From positions 1 through 5,989 of the forward strand of contig JBDNFP010000262.1 in assembly GCA_041689775.1 (NCBI GenBank): a DNA stretch of 5,989 nucleotides, read 5' to 3'. Below are positions 1 to 5,989 of the stretch, in pieces; positions within the stretch are counted from its first letter, which is position 1, and the number at the start of each line of letters is the position of its first letter. The notes beneath the pieces were generated by a model, which worked only from the letters and a program-made list of their open reading frames with translations, ran no database searches and was not told where the DNA came from. Made by a program: the position numbers and the translations under genes. Source of the stretch: JBDNFP01 sp041689775. Lineage in GTDB: Bacteria > Bacteroidota > Bacteroidia > Cytophagales > Spirosomataceae.

Positions 1-105
1 ACTAATGTGGCAATGCATTGTGATGCGCCTGGTCGACAGTTCAACGCGGTCCACCACCAGTTCAGGCAACGATAGGAGCAATTGATAAAAGTCTGTTTCT
101 TGCAT
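1..105 (-). CDS. ISL3-family-like transposase, N-terminal 35 codons only
   Basis: An open frame reads from ATG at 105-103 to the window edge without a stop. It encodes a peptide beginning MQETDFYQLLLSLPELVV and ending RRITMHCHIS. A start of the form M-x-x-x-x-FY-x-x-LL-x-LP-x-L-x-V, then a basic strand and a Cys-His pair, resembles the N-terminus of ISL3 transposases, where a zinc-ribbon with CxxC pairs and then the DDE catalytic domain follow. Those domains would lie left of position 1 and cannot be seen. The frame is cut by the window, so this says nothing about whether the gene is intact. It could instead be another small DNA-binding protein; the family call rests on 35 residues recognised from memory. 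Confidence 0.55.
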   Translation of the reverse strand, partial: MQETDFYQLLLSLPELVVDRVELSTRRITMHCHIS

Positions 106-139
106 TTTCGAAGTTATCCACAAAAATTGTCAGAGTACC
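1..139 (-). mobile_element. End of an ISL3-like insertion sequence (partial, runs off the left edge)
   Basis: The window opens inside what looks like an insertion sequence: a transposase N-terminus on the minus strand (start codon at 103-105) followed upstream by a short non-coding end. Read on the minus strand from 139, the probable terminus begins GGTACTCTGACA and continues through TTTTTGTGGATAACTT to the start codon. An end beginning with GG and placed about 35 bp before the transposase start fits ISL3-type elements as I know them. If the boundary is at 139, the next eight bases (140-147, AATACTTA) would be the target duplication. The other end lies outside the window, so neither the inverted repeat partner nor the duplication can be confirmed. 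The boundary is inferred; the partial transposase is the stronger evidence. Confidence 0.5.
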
Positions 140-304
140 AATACTTAAAGGTGTTTCTTTTCTTTGTGGCTTTAAAAAGTCAAATATTCTCATTAGGTTA
201 TTAGATAATTTAACTAAAAAATAATGCCTTCATATTACCCTAAAAGCAAAATGATATAAACGTTTTAAGAGTGCTGAACCTCACGATTTTTAATCGGTAA
301 CTAA

Positions 305-335
305 TTTTGAATTATGATTAAAACACAATTCAAAA
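305..335. repeat. 9-bp perfect inverted repeat in the AT-rich spacer
   Basis: TTTTGAATT (305-313) and AATTCAAAA (327-335) are perfect reverse complements separated by 13 bases. The left arm overlaps TAATTTTG (302-309), which matches the Bacteroidota -7 consensus TAnnTTTG on the plus strand, although no TTTG/TTG -33 box sits at the expected distance upstream. The structure could be an operator over a weak promoter, or a chance hairpin in AT-rich DNA. It is not followed by a T-run on the plus strand, so a plus-strand terminator is unlikely. Confidence 0.35.
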
Positions 336-376
336 AAAGAATACGCCCAAAGCCGTAGAGCTAATTTTTGGATAGC

Positions 377-481
377 ATGTCTAAATTTAACGACTTTTTA
401 CTAAACGAAGTGATACAATTTACAGAATTTATTAAACGGTATGTTCCACAGACAAGCAGCCCAAGTCATAGTAGCTACTAG
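377..481 (+). CDS. Doubtful 34-residue ORF of unknown function
   Basis: ATG at 377-379 opens 34 codons ending at TAG 479-481. The peptide starts MSKFNDFLLNEVIQF and ends SSPSHSSY. The first two thirds alternate hydrophobic and charged residues and could form one amphipathic helix; the tail is Ser-rich. I do not recognise it. There is no Shine-Dalgarno site, which is normal in this phylum and therefore uninformative. It is the only plus-strand frame in this spacer that looks mildly protein-like. It could be a small protein, a leader peptide, a gene remnant or, most likely, chance. Confidence 0.15.
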   Translation: MSKFNDFLLNEVIQFTEFIKRYVPQTSSPSHSSY

Positions 482-621
482 TCCTAGCCCAATTCTAAAG
501 CAATAAACGCTTTTATTTCACTCCCAACGACACTATTGTGCCATAAAATCTACTGCGTACAACCCTAATTCCCAAAGATTTACTACTTTCGGAAGGTCAC
601 AAGATTTCAAAAACCTTTCCT

Positions 622-1962
622 ATGCAACCATCCGGCGCGGCTCCCCGCAACGAGCTCCTCAAAATACTAGGTGTCAGCTTCGGCATTGCCGTCACCATTG
701 GCGGTACCATCGGCACCGGCATCCTGCGCAAACCCGGCCCCATTGCCGCCCAATTGGGTGATCCGTGGCTCATTATGGGCCTGTGGTTGCTGGTGAGTCT
801 GTATGCATTTCTAGGTACGTTGTGTACCATTGAGCTAGGTACTTCACTGCCCAAAGCCGGCGCCTGGTACGTATACGCCCAACGGGCATTTGGCAACTAC
901 GCCGGGTTTGTGGTTGGCCTCAACAGCTGGTTTGGTACCTGCGCAGCGCTGGGTTTTGGGGTATACACCATGAGCGAATACATGGCGCTACTCATTCCCG
1001 GCTTGCTGGGCTACGAACCGTACCTGGCGGTGGGTTTTCTAGCGGCCTTAGCTGGTTTTCATTCCTTCGGGCTCGCGCTAGCCAGTCAGTTTCAGAACGC
1101 CATGAGCTTTGTCAAGGCGGTGGGGTTATTTGCCTTTGTGGCTTTTTGCTACATCTACGGACAGGAAATCACGCCCGAGCAGGCGATGTCTACCACCAAC
1201 CGCATTGCCCAATCGGGCGGCTGGATCGGCCCCGTTATTTTTTCGTTACAGGCTATTTTTTATACGTACGACGGCTGGCATACAGCGGCCTATTTTTCTG
1301 AAGAAGACCGCGACCCAATCCGAAACCTACCCCGCTCTATGATTGGGGGCGTGAGCCTCATCATTATTATCTACCTGCTCTGTAATCTCGCGATTCTCTA
1401 CACCCTACCCATGAACGAGCTGGCTGATTCTAAACTAGCGGCCGCTGATGCCGTGCGGTTAATTTTTGGCGAACGTTCCGGGAAGTTCGTAACGTTGTTT
1501 CTGATGATTTCTATTCTGGGTATTGTGAATGCCCAACTTATGTTCAACCCACGGGTACTGTATTCCATGAGTCGCGACGGGCTCTTTCTCCGGCTAGGTA
1601 CCATCGTAAACCGGGGTGGTACGCCTTCGTTTGCCATGGGACTCACGGCCGTCCTGGCCATCGTACTTATCCTGATTGGTAAAGAAGCCTGCGAGAAGCT
1701 TTCTGATATTGCCACTTTCTTCTTTGTTTTGGGCTATACATCCGGGTTCGCTTCACTACTAGCCCTACGGCGAAAGGAGCCTGACCTACCTCGTCCCTGG
1801 AAGGTACCCGCCTATCCGGTACTCCCCATTATTATGCTGCTGGCTTCTATGGCTTTTCTGGTAGGGGCCGTGGTGCAGGATTTACCCAGTTCGAAGTATG
1901 CGTTGCTGTTTCTGGTGGTGAGTTACCCGTTGTATTTGGGGGTAAAAAAACTAAACGCCTAA
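622..1962 (+). CDS. APC-superfamily amino acid permease (LAT-like, 12 TM)
   Basis: This encodes a 446-residue inner-membrane secondary transporter that probably carries amino acids by proton symport or exchange. TM1 holds the family signature GGTIGTGIL (residues 27-35), whose broken helix binds the substrate amino and carboxyl groups. TM6 carries YDGW (216-219), followed by a loop with EE, DP and RNLPR (234-238), the pattern of LAT/YkbA-like permeases. About twelve hydrophobic segments can be seen, and the length is normal for the family. RVLYSMSRDG (311-320) after TM8 is also typical. The substrate cannot be assigned. The start is supported by an in-frame stop at 544-546 and by the short N-terminus before TM1. 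No Shine-Dalgarno site is evident; GGAAGG at 591-596 is too far away. The gene is monocistronic and converges on the cytochrome gene, whose terminator uses its last codons. Confidence 0.93.
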   Translation: MQPSGAAPRNELLKILGVSFGIAVTIGGTIGTGILRKPGPIAAQLGDPWLIMGLWLLVSLYAFLGTLCTIELGTSLPKAGAWYVYAQRAFGNYAGFVVGLNSWFGTCAALGFGVYTMSEYMALLIPGLLGYEPYLAVGFLAALAGFHSFGLALASQFQNAMSFVKAVGLFAFVAFCYIYGQEITPEQAMSTTNRIAQSGGWIGPVIFSLQAIFYTYDGWHTAAYFSEEDRDPIRNLPRSMIGGVSLIIIIYLLCNLAILYTLPMNELADSKLAAADAVRLIFGERSGKFVTLFLMISILGIVNAQLMFNPRVLYSMSRDGLFLRLGTIVNRGGTPSFAMGLTAVLAIVLILIGKEACEKLSDIATFFFVLGYTSGFASLLALRRKEPDLPRPWKVPAYPVLPIIMLLASMAFLVGAVVQDLPSSKYALLFLVVSYPLYLGVKKLNA

Positions 1963-1986
1963 CGGATGGCTCCATCAGACGTTTAG
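1944..1986 (-). terminator. Intrinsic terminator of the cytochrome gene, overlapping the permease 3' end
   Basis: On the minus strand, CTAAACG (1986-1980) pairs with CGTTTAG (1957-1951) and is followed directly by seven T residues (1950-1944). This is a standard Rho-independent layout beginning 20 bases after the cytochrome stop codon. The enclosed region contains a second small hairpin (GATG/CATC with a 4-base loop). The distal arm and the T-run lie inside the final codons of the convergent permease. On the plus strand the same hairpin is followed only by AAATCTTTC, so it would be a weak terminator for the permease. Confidence 0.7.
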
Positions 1987-2006
1987 AAATCTTTCTAACC
2001 AGCCCC

Positions 2007-4775
2007 TTATTTCTCCCCTAAAGACTTCACAAAAAGAATCACCGACTCAATATCCGTATCCGAAAGTATACCTTGAAAAGAAGGCATTTCGGCATTGTAG
2101 CCCTTCACGATTTTGGCCGCGGGGTTCAGGATTGACTCCCTCAGGTACTCCGCATCCGCTACCACGATGGTACCATCTTCCATCGGCCGCTTCGCGCCGT
2201 ACAGACCCTGAAAAGCTGGACCGTACATCCCTTTGGTACGAGTACCTTCCGAATGGCAACCCGCGCAGGCTGTTTTGGTAAACACCGCCTTTCCTTTTTC
2301 GACGGAGGCTACCTCCGCGGCTTTTTGGTTGGCCAACTCCCGGCGCTTCGTTAGTAACGTGTAATCTACATTGGCAAAACCGTATTTGGCGGGCATCAGG
2401 TTTTCCAGGTAGTTGATGGTAAACCAAAACTGATCGTTGATTGCATGCCCATCGGCGGCGGTTAGCTGATAGTCTACCTCCATCTGCATCACTTCTTTCA
2501 TCTCGGGTACTAGCAGCAATACCGACTTACGATCAGGAGCCAGGTAGCTTGCCGAAACTGGTATCGTCTCCTCACCCGTTGAGCCATCCAACTTATAATG
2601 ACCCGAACCGTATTCTTCCGTTCTGAGGTAGTTGTAGCGTTTAATCTGGAAGTTATCCGGGTTAGCGGCTACCGTCGGGTCGAGTTCAGCGTCAAAGCGA
2701 AGGATAATTCCTTGCTTTCCACTTTCGAACTTACTCACCATGTAGCTAGGCTTTCCAGTATAGCGCAGCCGCAGCAATGCGCTTAACCCCTTGGAGTTCG
2801 ACCCCCACAGGTTAAATCCGGCTACGTAGAGCTGCTCGTCTTTAGGATTGACAGCTCCTTTGGAGGTAGGTGTAGGGTAGTCGGCATGAATCATCGAGAG
2901 ACCACCCTGTACTCCCTGCGCGGTAGTGTCCAATAACACCCTGAACAAACCAGGCCGCCCAAAAGAAAAGTGAACCAAATCACCGTTTAACGGCCCCATT
3001 TTGGTACTAGTTACCCAAGCCTGCCCAATGCTCGACTGATCTACGTGGTGAGGGATCCAGGTAAGTGGGGGTGTAATCGTAGGGTTATCGGCACGATGTT
3101 CGGTTGGGCTCACGCCATAATAGTCTCCTTTTTTAATCAGGTAAATGGGGGAAGAAGGAACAAAATTCCCTTGCTGGTCGGATGCCGTGAGCACGCCCGT
3201 CTGAGGGTTCATCCCGAGGAACGGTCCCCGTAGCCCCGTGGCAATCACTTCGGACTCCCGTCCGTCGGGTGAAATCCGAAGAATAACGCCATTATCCTGT
3301 GAGCCTTTGCGGAAACCTTTGGCCACCTGAGGCGTAACCCCCGGACCATTGCTCAGGCTGCCCCCCTTCGTAACGTAGAAGCTTCCGTCGGGTGCGTGCA
3401 CCAGGTCACTAGCCCACTCACGGCCTTCGGGCGACTGGGACATGATGTTAGAGAAATTCTCGTAGTAATCTGCTACACCATCACGGTTCAGGTCGTGCAG
3501 CCGAACAATACCTTCCCGACCAAAAATATAGACCTGGTCATCTACTACCTCGATACTCATCGTTTCGTGTAGTCCGGATGCAAATCGATTCCAATGTATA
3601 TTTTGCAGGTTTCTATCAATACCGTCAATCAGCCACACATCGCCATCAAACGTCACAACCGCCGCGCGACCATCGCTAAAAAAAGCAACGTCGGCTACCC
3701 GAACATTCCGTTTCCAGGGATTAGGCAATGGCAAGGTTAGCTTGTCCGTCACAAAGGCGGCTGTATCGGGAGATAACACACCTCGCGTTACCACACTTTC
3801 TTTCCAGTAAGCAGGACCTCCTTTTTTAACATCCGGTAGTTGAAAAGAAGCCGATTTACACGCCTTCTCAAACTGCTTTATTTTACTAACCGGACCTTTC
3901 CACACCATCACCGATACCTCCATGCCTTGGCTCGACGGAGCAAGACGAACCTTCAGATGACTATTATCCGCAGCTAAGGGAGAAAAGAAGCGGGTATCTT
4001 TACCCACCAAACCAACGGCAGTTACCGTATCCTGATTGGCTCCCTGATAGATATAGGCAAAGCGTGTGCTTTGCTGTGACTTTGTGCCGTTGGTAACCTC
4101 TGCTATGAGTAACCCTAGCGCATCCGTGGAACTACCTATTCTGAAAGTACGGGTAAAGGCAATCTGACCATCGAACATCGTACTCCCCGGCATTTCGAGT
4201 ATATCGGTCTTCCCAACGGTATAGTTCAGTACCACTTTGTCGCCGTGGGTGTAGAGGCCATTCCACCGGGCCTCTGAGGCTGGTAGCGGCATCCAATCGT
4301 TTTTAGGAACTGGCACATTGAAAGTTGACGGATTTCCTTTCAGCGCTACCCATCCGGCGTAGCTTCCCGTGGCAATCTGAGGTGTACCACCAATGGTAGC
4401 CAGCTTATTTTTCTTATTAAAAAAGTCGTTGTACGATACCTGATGCATCAATCCCAGTGGCATAAACTCACGCGTCCAAGCTATTGACCAGCGCAGCAGG
4501 TCGGTATCAAAGCAAACGTAGGCGCTATCACCTAAGCGGATGGCCAAAGTACGGGCCGCCTGATTGTCAGCGGGAAAACCGCCGCCCAGCTCACGGGCGT
4601 CAATCGAAGTAGAGATGAACGGAAAATTGGATTCTACAAACTCACCGATTTCCAGAGAATCGGGAGTACTTGTAATGACTTGTTTAAAGTTGGAGTTAGC
4701 GGATAAAAAAACGGACGCCCCCACTAAAACCCCAAGCACCGCCAGGCCGTATAACTTCTGTAATGACTTAATCAT
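2007..4775 (-). CDS. Exported multidomain protein: N-terminal domain, beta-propeller, Ig-like domain and C-terminal cytochrome c
   Basis: The 922-residue product begins with a signal peptide (KSLQK, then a hydrophobic core to about residue 26), so it acts outside the cytoplasm. Residues about 50-310 resemble the N-terminal domain of large Planctomycetes/Bacteroidota cytochromes (DUF6797, from memory). Residues about 345-675 look like a sugar-dehydrogenase-type beta-propeller, with repeated blade strands and a calcium-type motif DLNRDGVADYYE (428-439). Residues about 688-790 resemble an Ig-like beta-sandwich. The C-terminus (828-922) is a cytochrome c domain with the single heme site CAGCH (837-841) and a likely axial Met897 in MPSF. 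The role inferred is periplasmic oxidation coupled to electron transfer; the substrate is unknown. The start is supported by the signal peptide and by AAGG (4788-4785) nine bases upstream. A terminator separates it from the upstream mscS-like gene, so it is probably transcribed alone. Confidence 0.88.
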   Translation of the reverse strand: MIKSLQKLYGLAVLGVLVGASVFLSANSNFKQVITSTPDSLEIGEFVESNFPFISTSIDARELGGGFPADNQAARTLAIRLGDSAYVCFDTDLLRWSIAWTREFMPLGLMHQVSYNDFFNKKNKLATIGGTPQIATGSYAGWVALKGNPSTFNVPVPKNDWMPLPASEARWNGLYTHGDKVVLNYTVGKTDILEMPGSTMFDGQIAFTRTFRIGSSTDALGLLIAEVTNGTKSQQSTRFAYIYQGANQDTVTAVGLVGKDTRFFSPLAADNSHLKVRLAPSSQGMEVSVMVWKGPVSKIKQFEKACKSASFQLPDVKKGGPAYWKESVVTRGVLSPDTAAFVTDKLTLPLPNPWKRNVRVADVAFFSDGRAAVVTFDGDVWLIDGIDRNLQNIHWNRFASGLHETMSIEVVDDQVYIFGREGIVRLHDLNRDGVADYYENFSNIMSQSPEGREWASDLVHAPDGSFYVTKGGSLSNGPGVTPQVAKGFRKGSQDNGVILRISPDGRESEVIATGLRGPFLGMNPQTGVLTASDQQGNFVPSSPIYLIKKGDYYGVSPTEHRADNPTITPPLTWIPHHVDQSSIGQAWVTSTKMGPLNGDLVHFSFGRPGLFRVLLDTTAQGVQGGLSMIHADYPTPTSKGAVNPKDEQLYVAGFNLWGSNSKGLSALLRLRYTGKPSYMVSKFESGKQGIILRFDAELDPTVAANPDNFQIKRYNYLRTEEYGSGHYKLDGSTGEETIPVSASYLAPDRKSVLLLVPEMKEVMQMEVDYQLTAADGHAINDQFWFTINYLENLMPAKYGFANVDYTLLTKRRELANQKAAEVASVEKGKAVFTKTACAGCHSEGTRTKGMYGPAFQGLYGAKRPMEDGTIVVADAEYLRESILNPAAKIVKGYNAEMPSFQGILSDTDIESVILFVKSLGEK

Positions 4776-4921
4776 ATCTATCTACCTTATTTTGAAAGCA
4801 AAAAACTAGTGCATCAGCACAATAACTATTCAAGTTACTACCCGTTTCGAATCTACCCAAAAGCTAATCTAAGATAAAGATTTACTGAACGAAAGGATAG
4901 ATTTTATAAGAAATAGGTCCA

Positions 4922-4929
4922 CAAAAATA
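4922..4929 (-). promoter_or_regulatory. Candidate -7 box for the cytochrome gene
   Basis: Read on the minus strand, TATTTTTG matches the Bacteroidota -7 consensus TAnnTTTG and lies just downstream of the mscS-like terminator, in the right place for an independent promoter. No clear TTTG/TTG -33 box is found 17-21 bases upstream, and such short motifs arise by chance in AT-rich DNA. A near match (TAGCTTTTG, one base too long) lies closer to the start codon. Confidence 0.3.
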
Positions 4930-4940
4930 GAGTTCTTACG

Positions 4941-4991
4941 AAGAAAATACCTGACACGTGCCCGATTATTTATGGCACATATCAGGTATTT
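4941..4991 (-). terminator. Rho-independent terminator of the mscS-like gene
   Basis: Arms 4945-4962 and 4974-4991 form an 18-pair stem around an 11-base loop. The outer ten pairs are perfect (AAATACCTGA with TCAGGTATTT). On the plus strand two pairs are C·A mismatches (4955/4981 and 4957/4979). On the minus strand these become G·U wobbles, so the RNA read in the mscS direction is fully paired. The stem ends in a U-rich stretch (TTTTCTT on the minus strand). It begins 17 bases after the ancestral stop codon at 5009-5011. Confidence 0.75.
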
Positions 4992-5008
4992 AATTACACT
5001 TTCTCTAT

Positions 5009-5911
5009 CTACTTTTGTACGTCATTCATTACCCGCATATCCATTTCTGAGAGTTTTTCGCCGCCTCTAATTCCAAAATCCAGCGTACGAATTGGGAATG
5101 GAATCATGATATCGTTGGCATCAAACGCTTCTTTTATGTGCATGATAGTCTAGTGCCGACCTTGTAGAAAAGTAGGCTGATCGGTATTATTTAGCCAGAT
5201 ACGGATGCTAAAATTGATTGAGCTATCCCCAAACTCCTCGTAATATAAGCTAATCTCCTCGGTAAGCGACCGAACACTAATCTTCTCCGCAGCTTTGATA
5301 GCAATTTCTTTTACTTTCCGGAGGTCATCTCCGTAAGAAACCCCTACCCCGAGATCAAGCCGACGCTTGCCCAGAACAGTGTAGTTTTCGATGGTATTCT
5401 GAAAGACATCTTTATTGGGGATAATAACCCGCTGCCCTTGAAAAGTACGGATCATGGTATCACGCAGGTTAATCTCCTCTACTACTCCCATATGATCATT
5501 GGTACTGACGATATCACCAACGGCCAAAGGTCTCCGAAACAAAAGAAAAATACCAAGCATGAAGTTGGCCGCGATATCCTGAAAGGCGAATGCGAGGGCC
5601 AAACCCAGGATTCCGGCTCCGGCCAGAATTGACGTTACAGCTTTATCCAAATTCAGCACGCTGAGCATGACGAATATTACCACACCCAATGAGACCGTAT
5701 ACACGAGCGAAGCAAATAGGGAGTTTATCGTTTCGATGGATGATATCTTTCGGATAAGCCGCAATGAAACCTTACGAATCAGCTTCGTAATGAAAATGCC
5801 GAACACAACTACGAACGCTGCCAATACTATGTTCGGCAACATCGCGATCAGTACTTTGATCCATTCGTACAGTTTATCGGATAGTAGATTAAGGGCTTCG
5901 TTAATGTCCAT
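5009..5911 (-). pseudogene. mscS: MscS-type mechanosensitive channel gene interrupted by an in-frame amber codon
   Basis: MscS channels open under membrane tension and release solutes during hypo-osmotic shock. The open part (5150-5911) gives 253 residues: TM1 about 17-41, TM2 about 63-88, a Gly/Ala-rich pore helix TM3 about 91-127 (AGAGILGLALAFAF, then FRRP), the beta-domain with IPNKDVFQNTIENYT (164-178), and part of the alpha/beta domain. TAG at 5150-5152 then stops it. The next 46 codons, in the same frame, encode the conserved end (KEAFDAND, IPFPIRTLDFGIRGGEKL) and finish at TAG 5009-5011. The full frame is 300 codons, close to E. coli MscS (286 residues), so the family identity is firm. 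Either the protein lacks part of its cytoplasmic vestibule, or the codon is suppressed, or it is a sequencing error. An ATG at 5143-5141 could restart translation for a 44-residue tail. Other annotators may report only 5150-5911 as a CDS. Confidence 0.85.
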
Positions 5912-5989
5912 GTGTGTATACTTAAGTAGCTAAGTAGGGAATTGAAATTAGTTTGCATTAATCTATCTTCGTTCGATGGGACGAAAAAA
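5912..5989. other. Upstream region of the mscS-like gene, possibly divergent with a gene beyond the edge
   Basis: These 78 bases should hold the minus-strand promoter of the mscS-like gene, but I see no TAnnTTTG match there. On the plus strand TTG (5942-5944), 19 bases, then TATCTTCG (5964-5971) is one mismatch from a Bacteroidota -33/-7 pair. It precedes ATG at 5976-5978, which opens M-G-R-K before the window ends. A divergent gene starting there is possible, but four codons cannot support a call. Confidence 0.2.

Larger units (their letters stand above)
140..621. other. AT-rich spacer between the insertion sequence and the permease; no convincing gene
   Basis: About 480 bases separate the presumed insertion-sequence end from the permease start. 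They are visibly AT-rich compared with the flanking genes and carry many stops in all frames. The contents I can support are a 9-bp inverted repeat (305-335), a 34-codon ORF (377-481, doubtful) and a weak 5-bp hairpin (AAAGC at 497-501 with GCTTT at 509-513). No recognisable gene remnant is visible next to the insertion sequence, so it seems to have landed in non-coding DNA. A -7-like TACTTTCG lies at 584-591, 30 bases before the permease start, but I see no -33 partner. Confidence 0.6.
4776..5008. other. Spacer between the mscS-like gene and the cytochrome gene
   Basis: This 233-base AT-rich spacer holds the terminator hairpin of the mscS-like gene (4941-4991) and, further along the minus strand, the presumed promoter and leader of the cytochrome gene (from about 4929 to 4776). 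I see no further ORF or RNA gene in it. The long leader implied by the candidate -7 box (about 145 bases) contains no riboswitch-like structure that I can recognise. Confidence 0.5.

Noticed and set aside
497..520. Short hairpin AAAGC/GCTTT followed by a few T residues
   Set aside because: A 5-bp stem with a 7-base AT loop is too weak to call a terminator, and no supported gene ends there.
597..896. 99-codon minus-strand ORF opposite the permease N-terminus
   Set aside because: It lies antisense to the strongly supported permease TM1-TM2 region and its Pro/Met/Ser-rich product resembles no protein family.
1398..1715. 105-codon minus-strand ORF inside the permease
   Set aside because: It is a shadow of the permease reading frame, with Arg/Ser-rich low-complexity composition and no recognisable domain.
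640..2300. Many GGTAC/GTAC occurrences across the permease and cytochrome genes
   Set aside because: They fall mostly at Gly-Thr, Val-Pro and similar codon pairs with irregular spacing, so they reflect codon preference rather than a repeat family or binding-site array.
2047..2427. 126-codon minus-strand ORF in another frame of the cytochrome gene
   Set aside because: It overlaps the cytochrome c domain, whose heme motif and conserved C-terminus fix the true frame; the alternate product is Arg/Gly-rich.
5009..5152. A frameshift as the cause of the early end of the mscS-like gene
   Set aside because: The triplets before and after the stop are in the same frame and the alignment length is preserved, so a point nonsense change is the simpler explanation.
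5667..5933. 88-codon plus-strand ORF opposite the mscS-like N-terminus
   Set aside because: It is antisense to the clear TM1-TM3 coding sequence of the channel and has no family resemblance.

Overview
This window looks like the chromosome of a Bacteroidota bacterium, probably of the Cytophagales (Spirosoma/Dyadobacter/Runella-like). The grounds are the protein styles, moderately GC-rich genes separated by AT-rich spacers, little use of Shine-Dalgarno sites, and TAnnTTTG-like -7 boxes. The genus cannot be fixed from the sequence alone.

Layout from left to right. Positions 1-139 appear to be the end of an insertion sequence whose ISL3-like transposase runs leftward out of the window; only its first 35 codons are visible. 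Positions 140-621 are an AT-rich spacer with no convincing gene, holding one 9-bp inverted repeat and one doubtful 34-codon ORF. Positions 622-1962 (+) encode a complete 12-TM amino acid permease of the APC superfamily. Facing it across a 44-bp gap, 2007-4775 (-) encodes a 922-residue exported protein that joins an N-terminal domain, a beta-propeller, an Ig-like domain and a C-terminal single-heme cytochrome c. Its terminator hairpin is built partly from the last codons of the permease. Positions 4776-5008 are a spacer with a strong terminator-like hairpin. Positions 5009-5911 (-) hold a 3-TM MscS-type mechanosensitive channel gene interrupted by one in-frame amber codon at codon 254 of 300. 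The conserved C-terminus continues in the same frame beyond it.

The genes do not form one operon. The permease and the cytochrome gene are convergent. The cytochrome gene and the mscS-like gene point the same way but are separated by a terminator. Their inferred roles are amino acid uptake, periplasmic electron transfer or oxidation, and osmotic safety valve, with no evident shared pathway. I found no CRISPR array, tRNA, rRNA, defence system or clearly new system. The points most worth a second look are the single nonsense codon in the mscS-like gene, the cytochrome-propeller fusion, and the terminator that overlaps the permease coding end.
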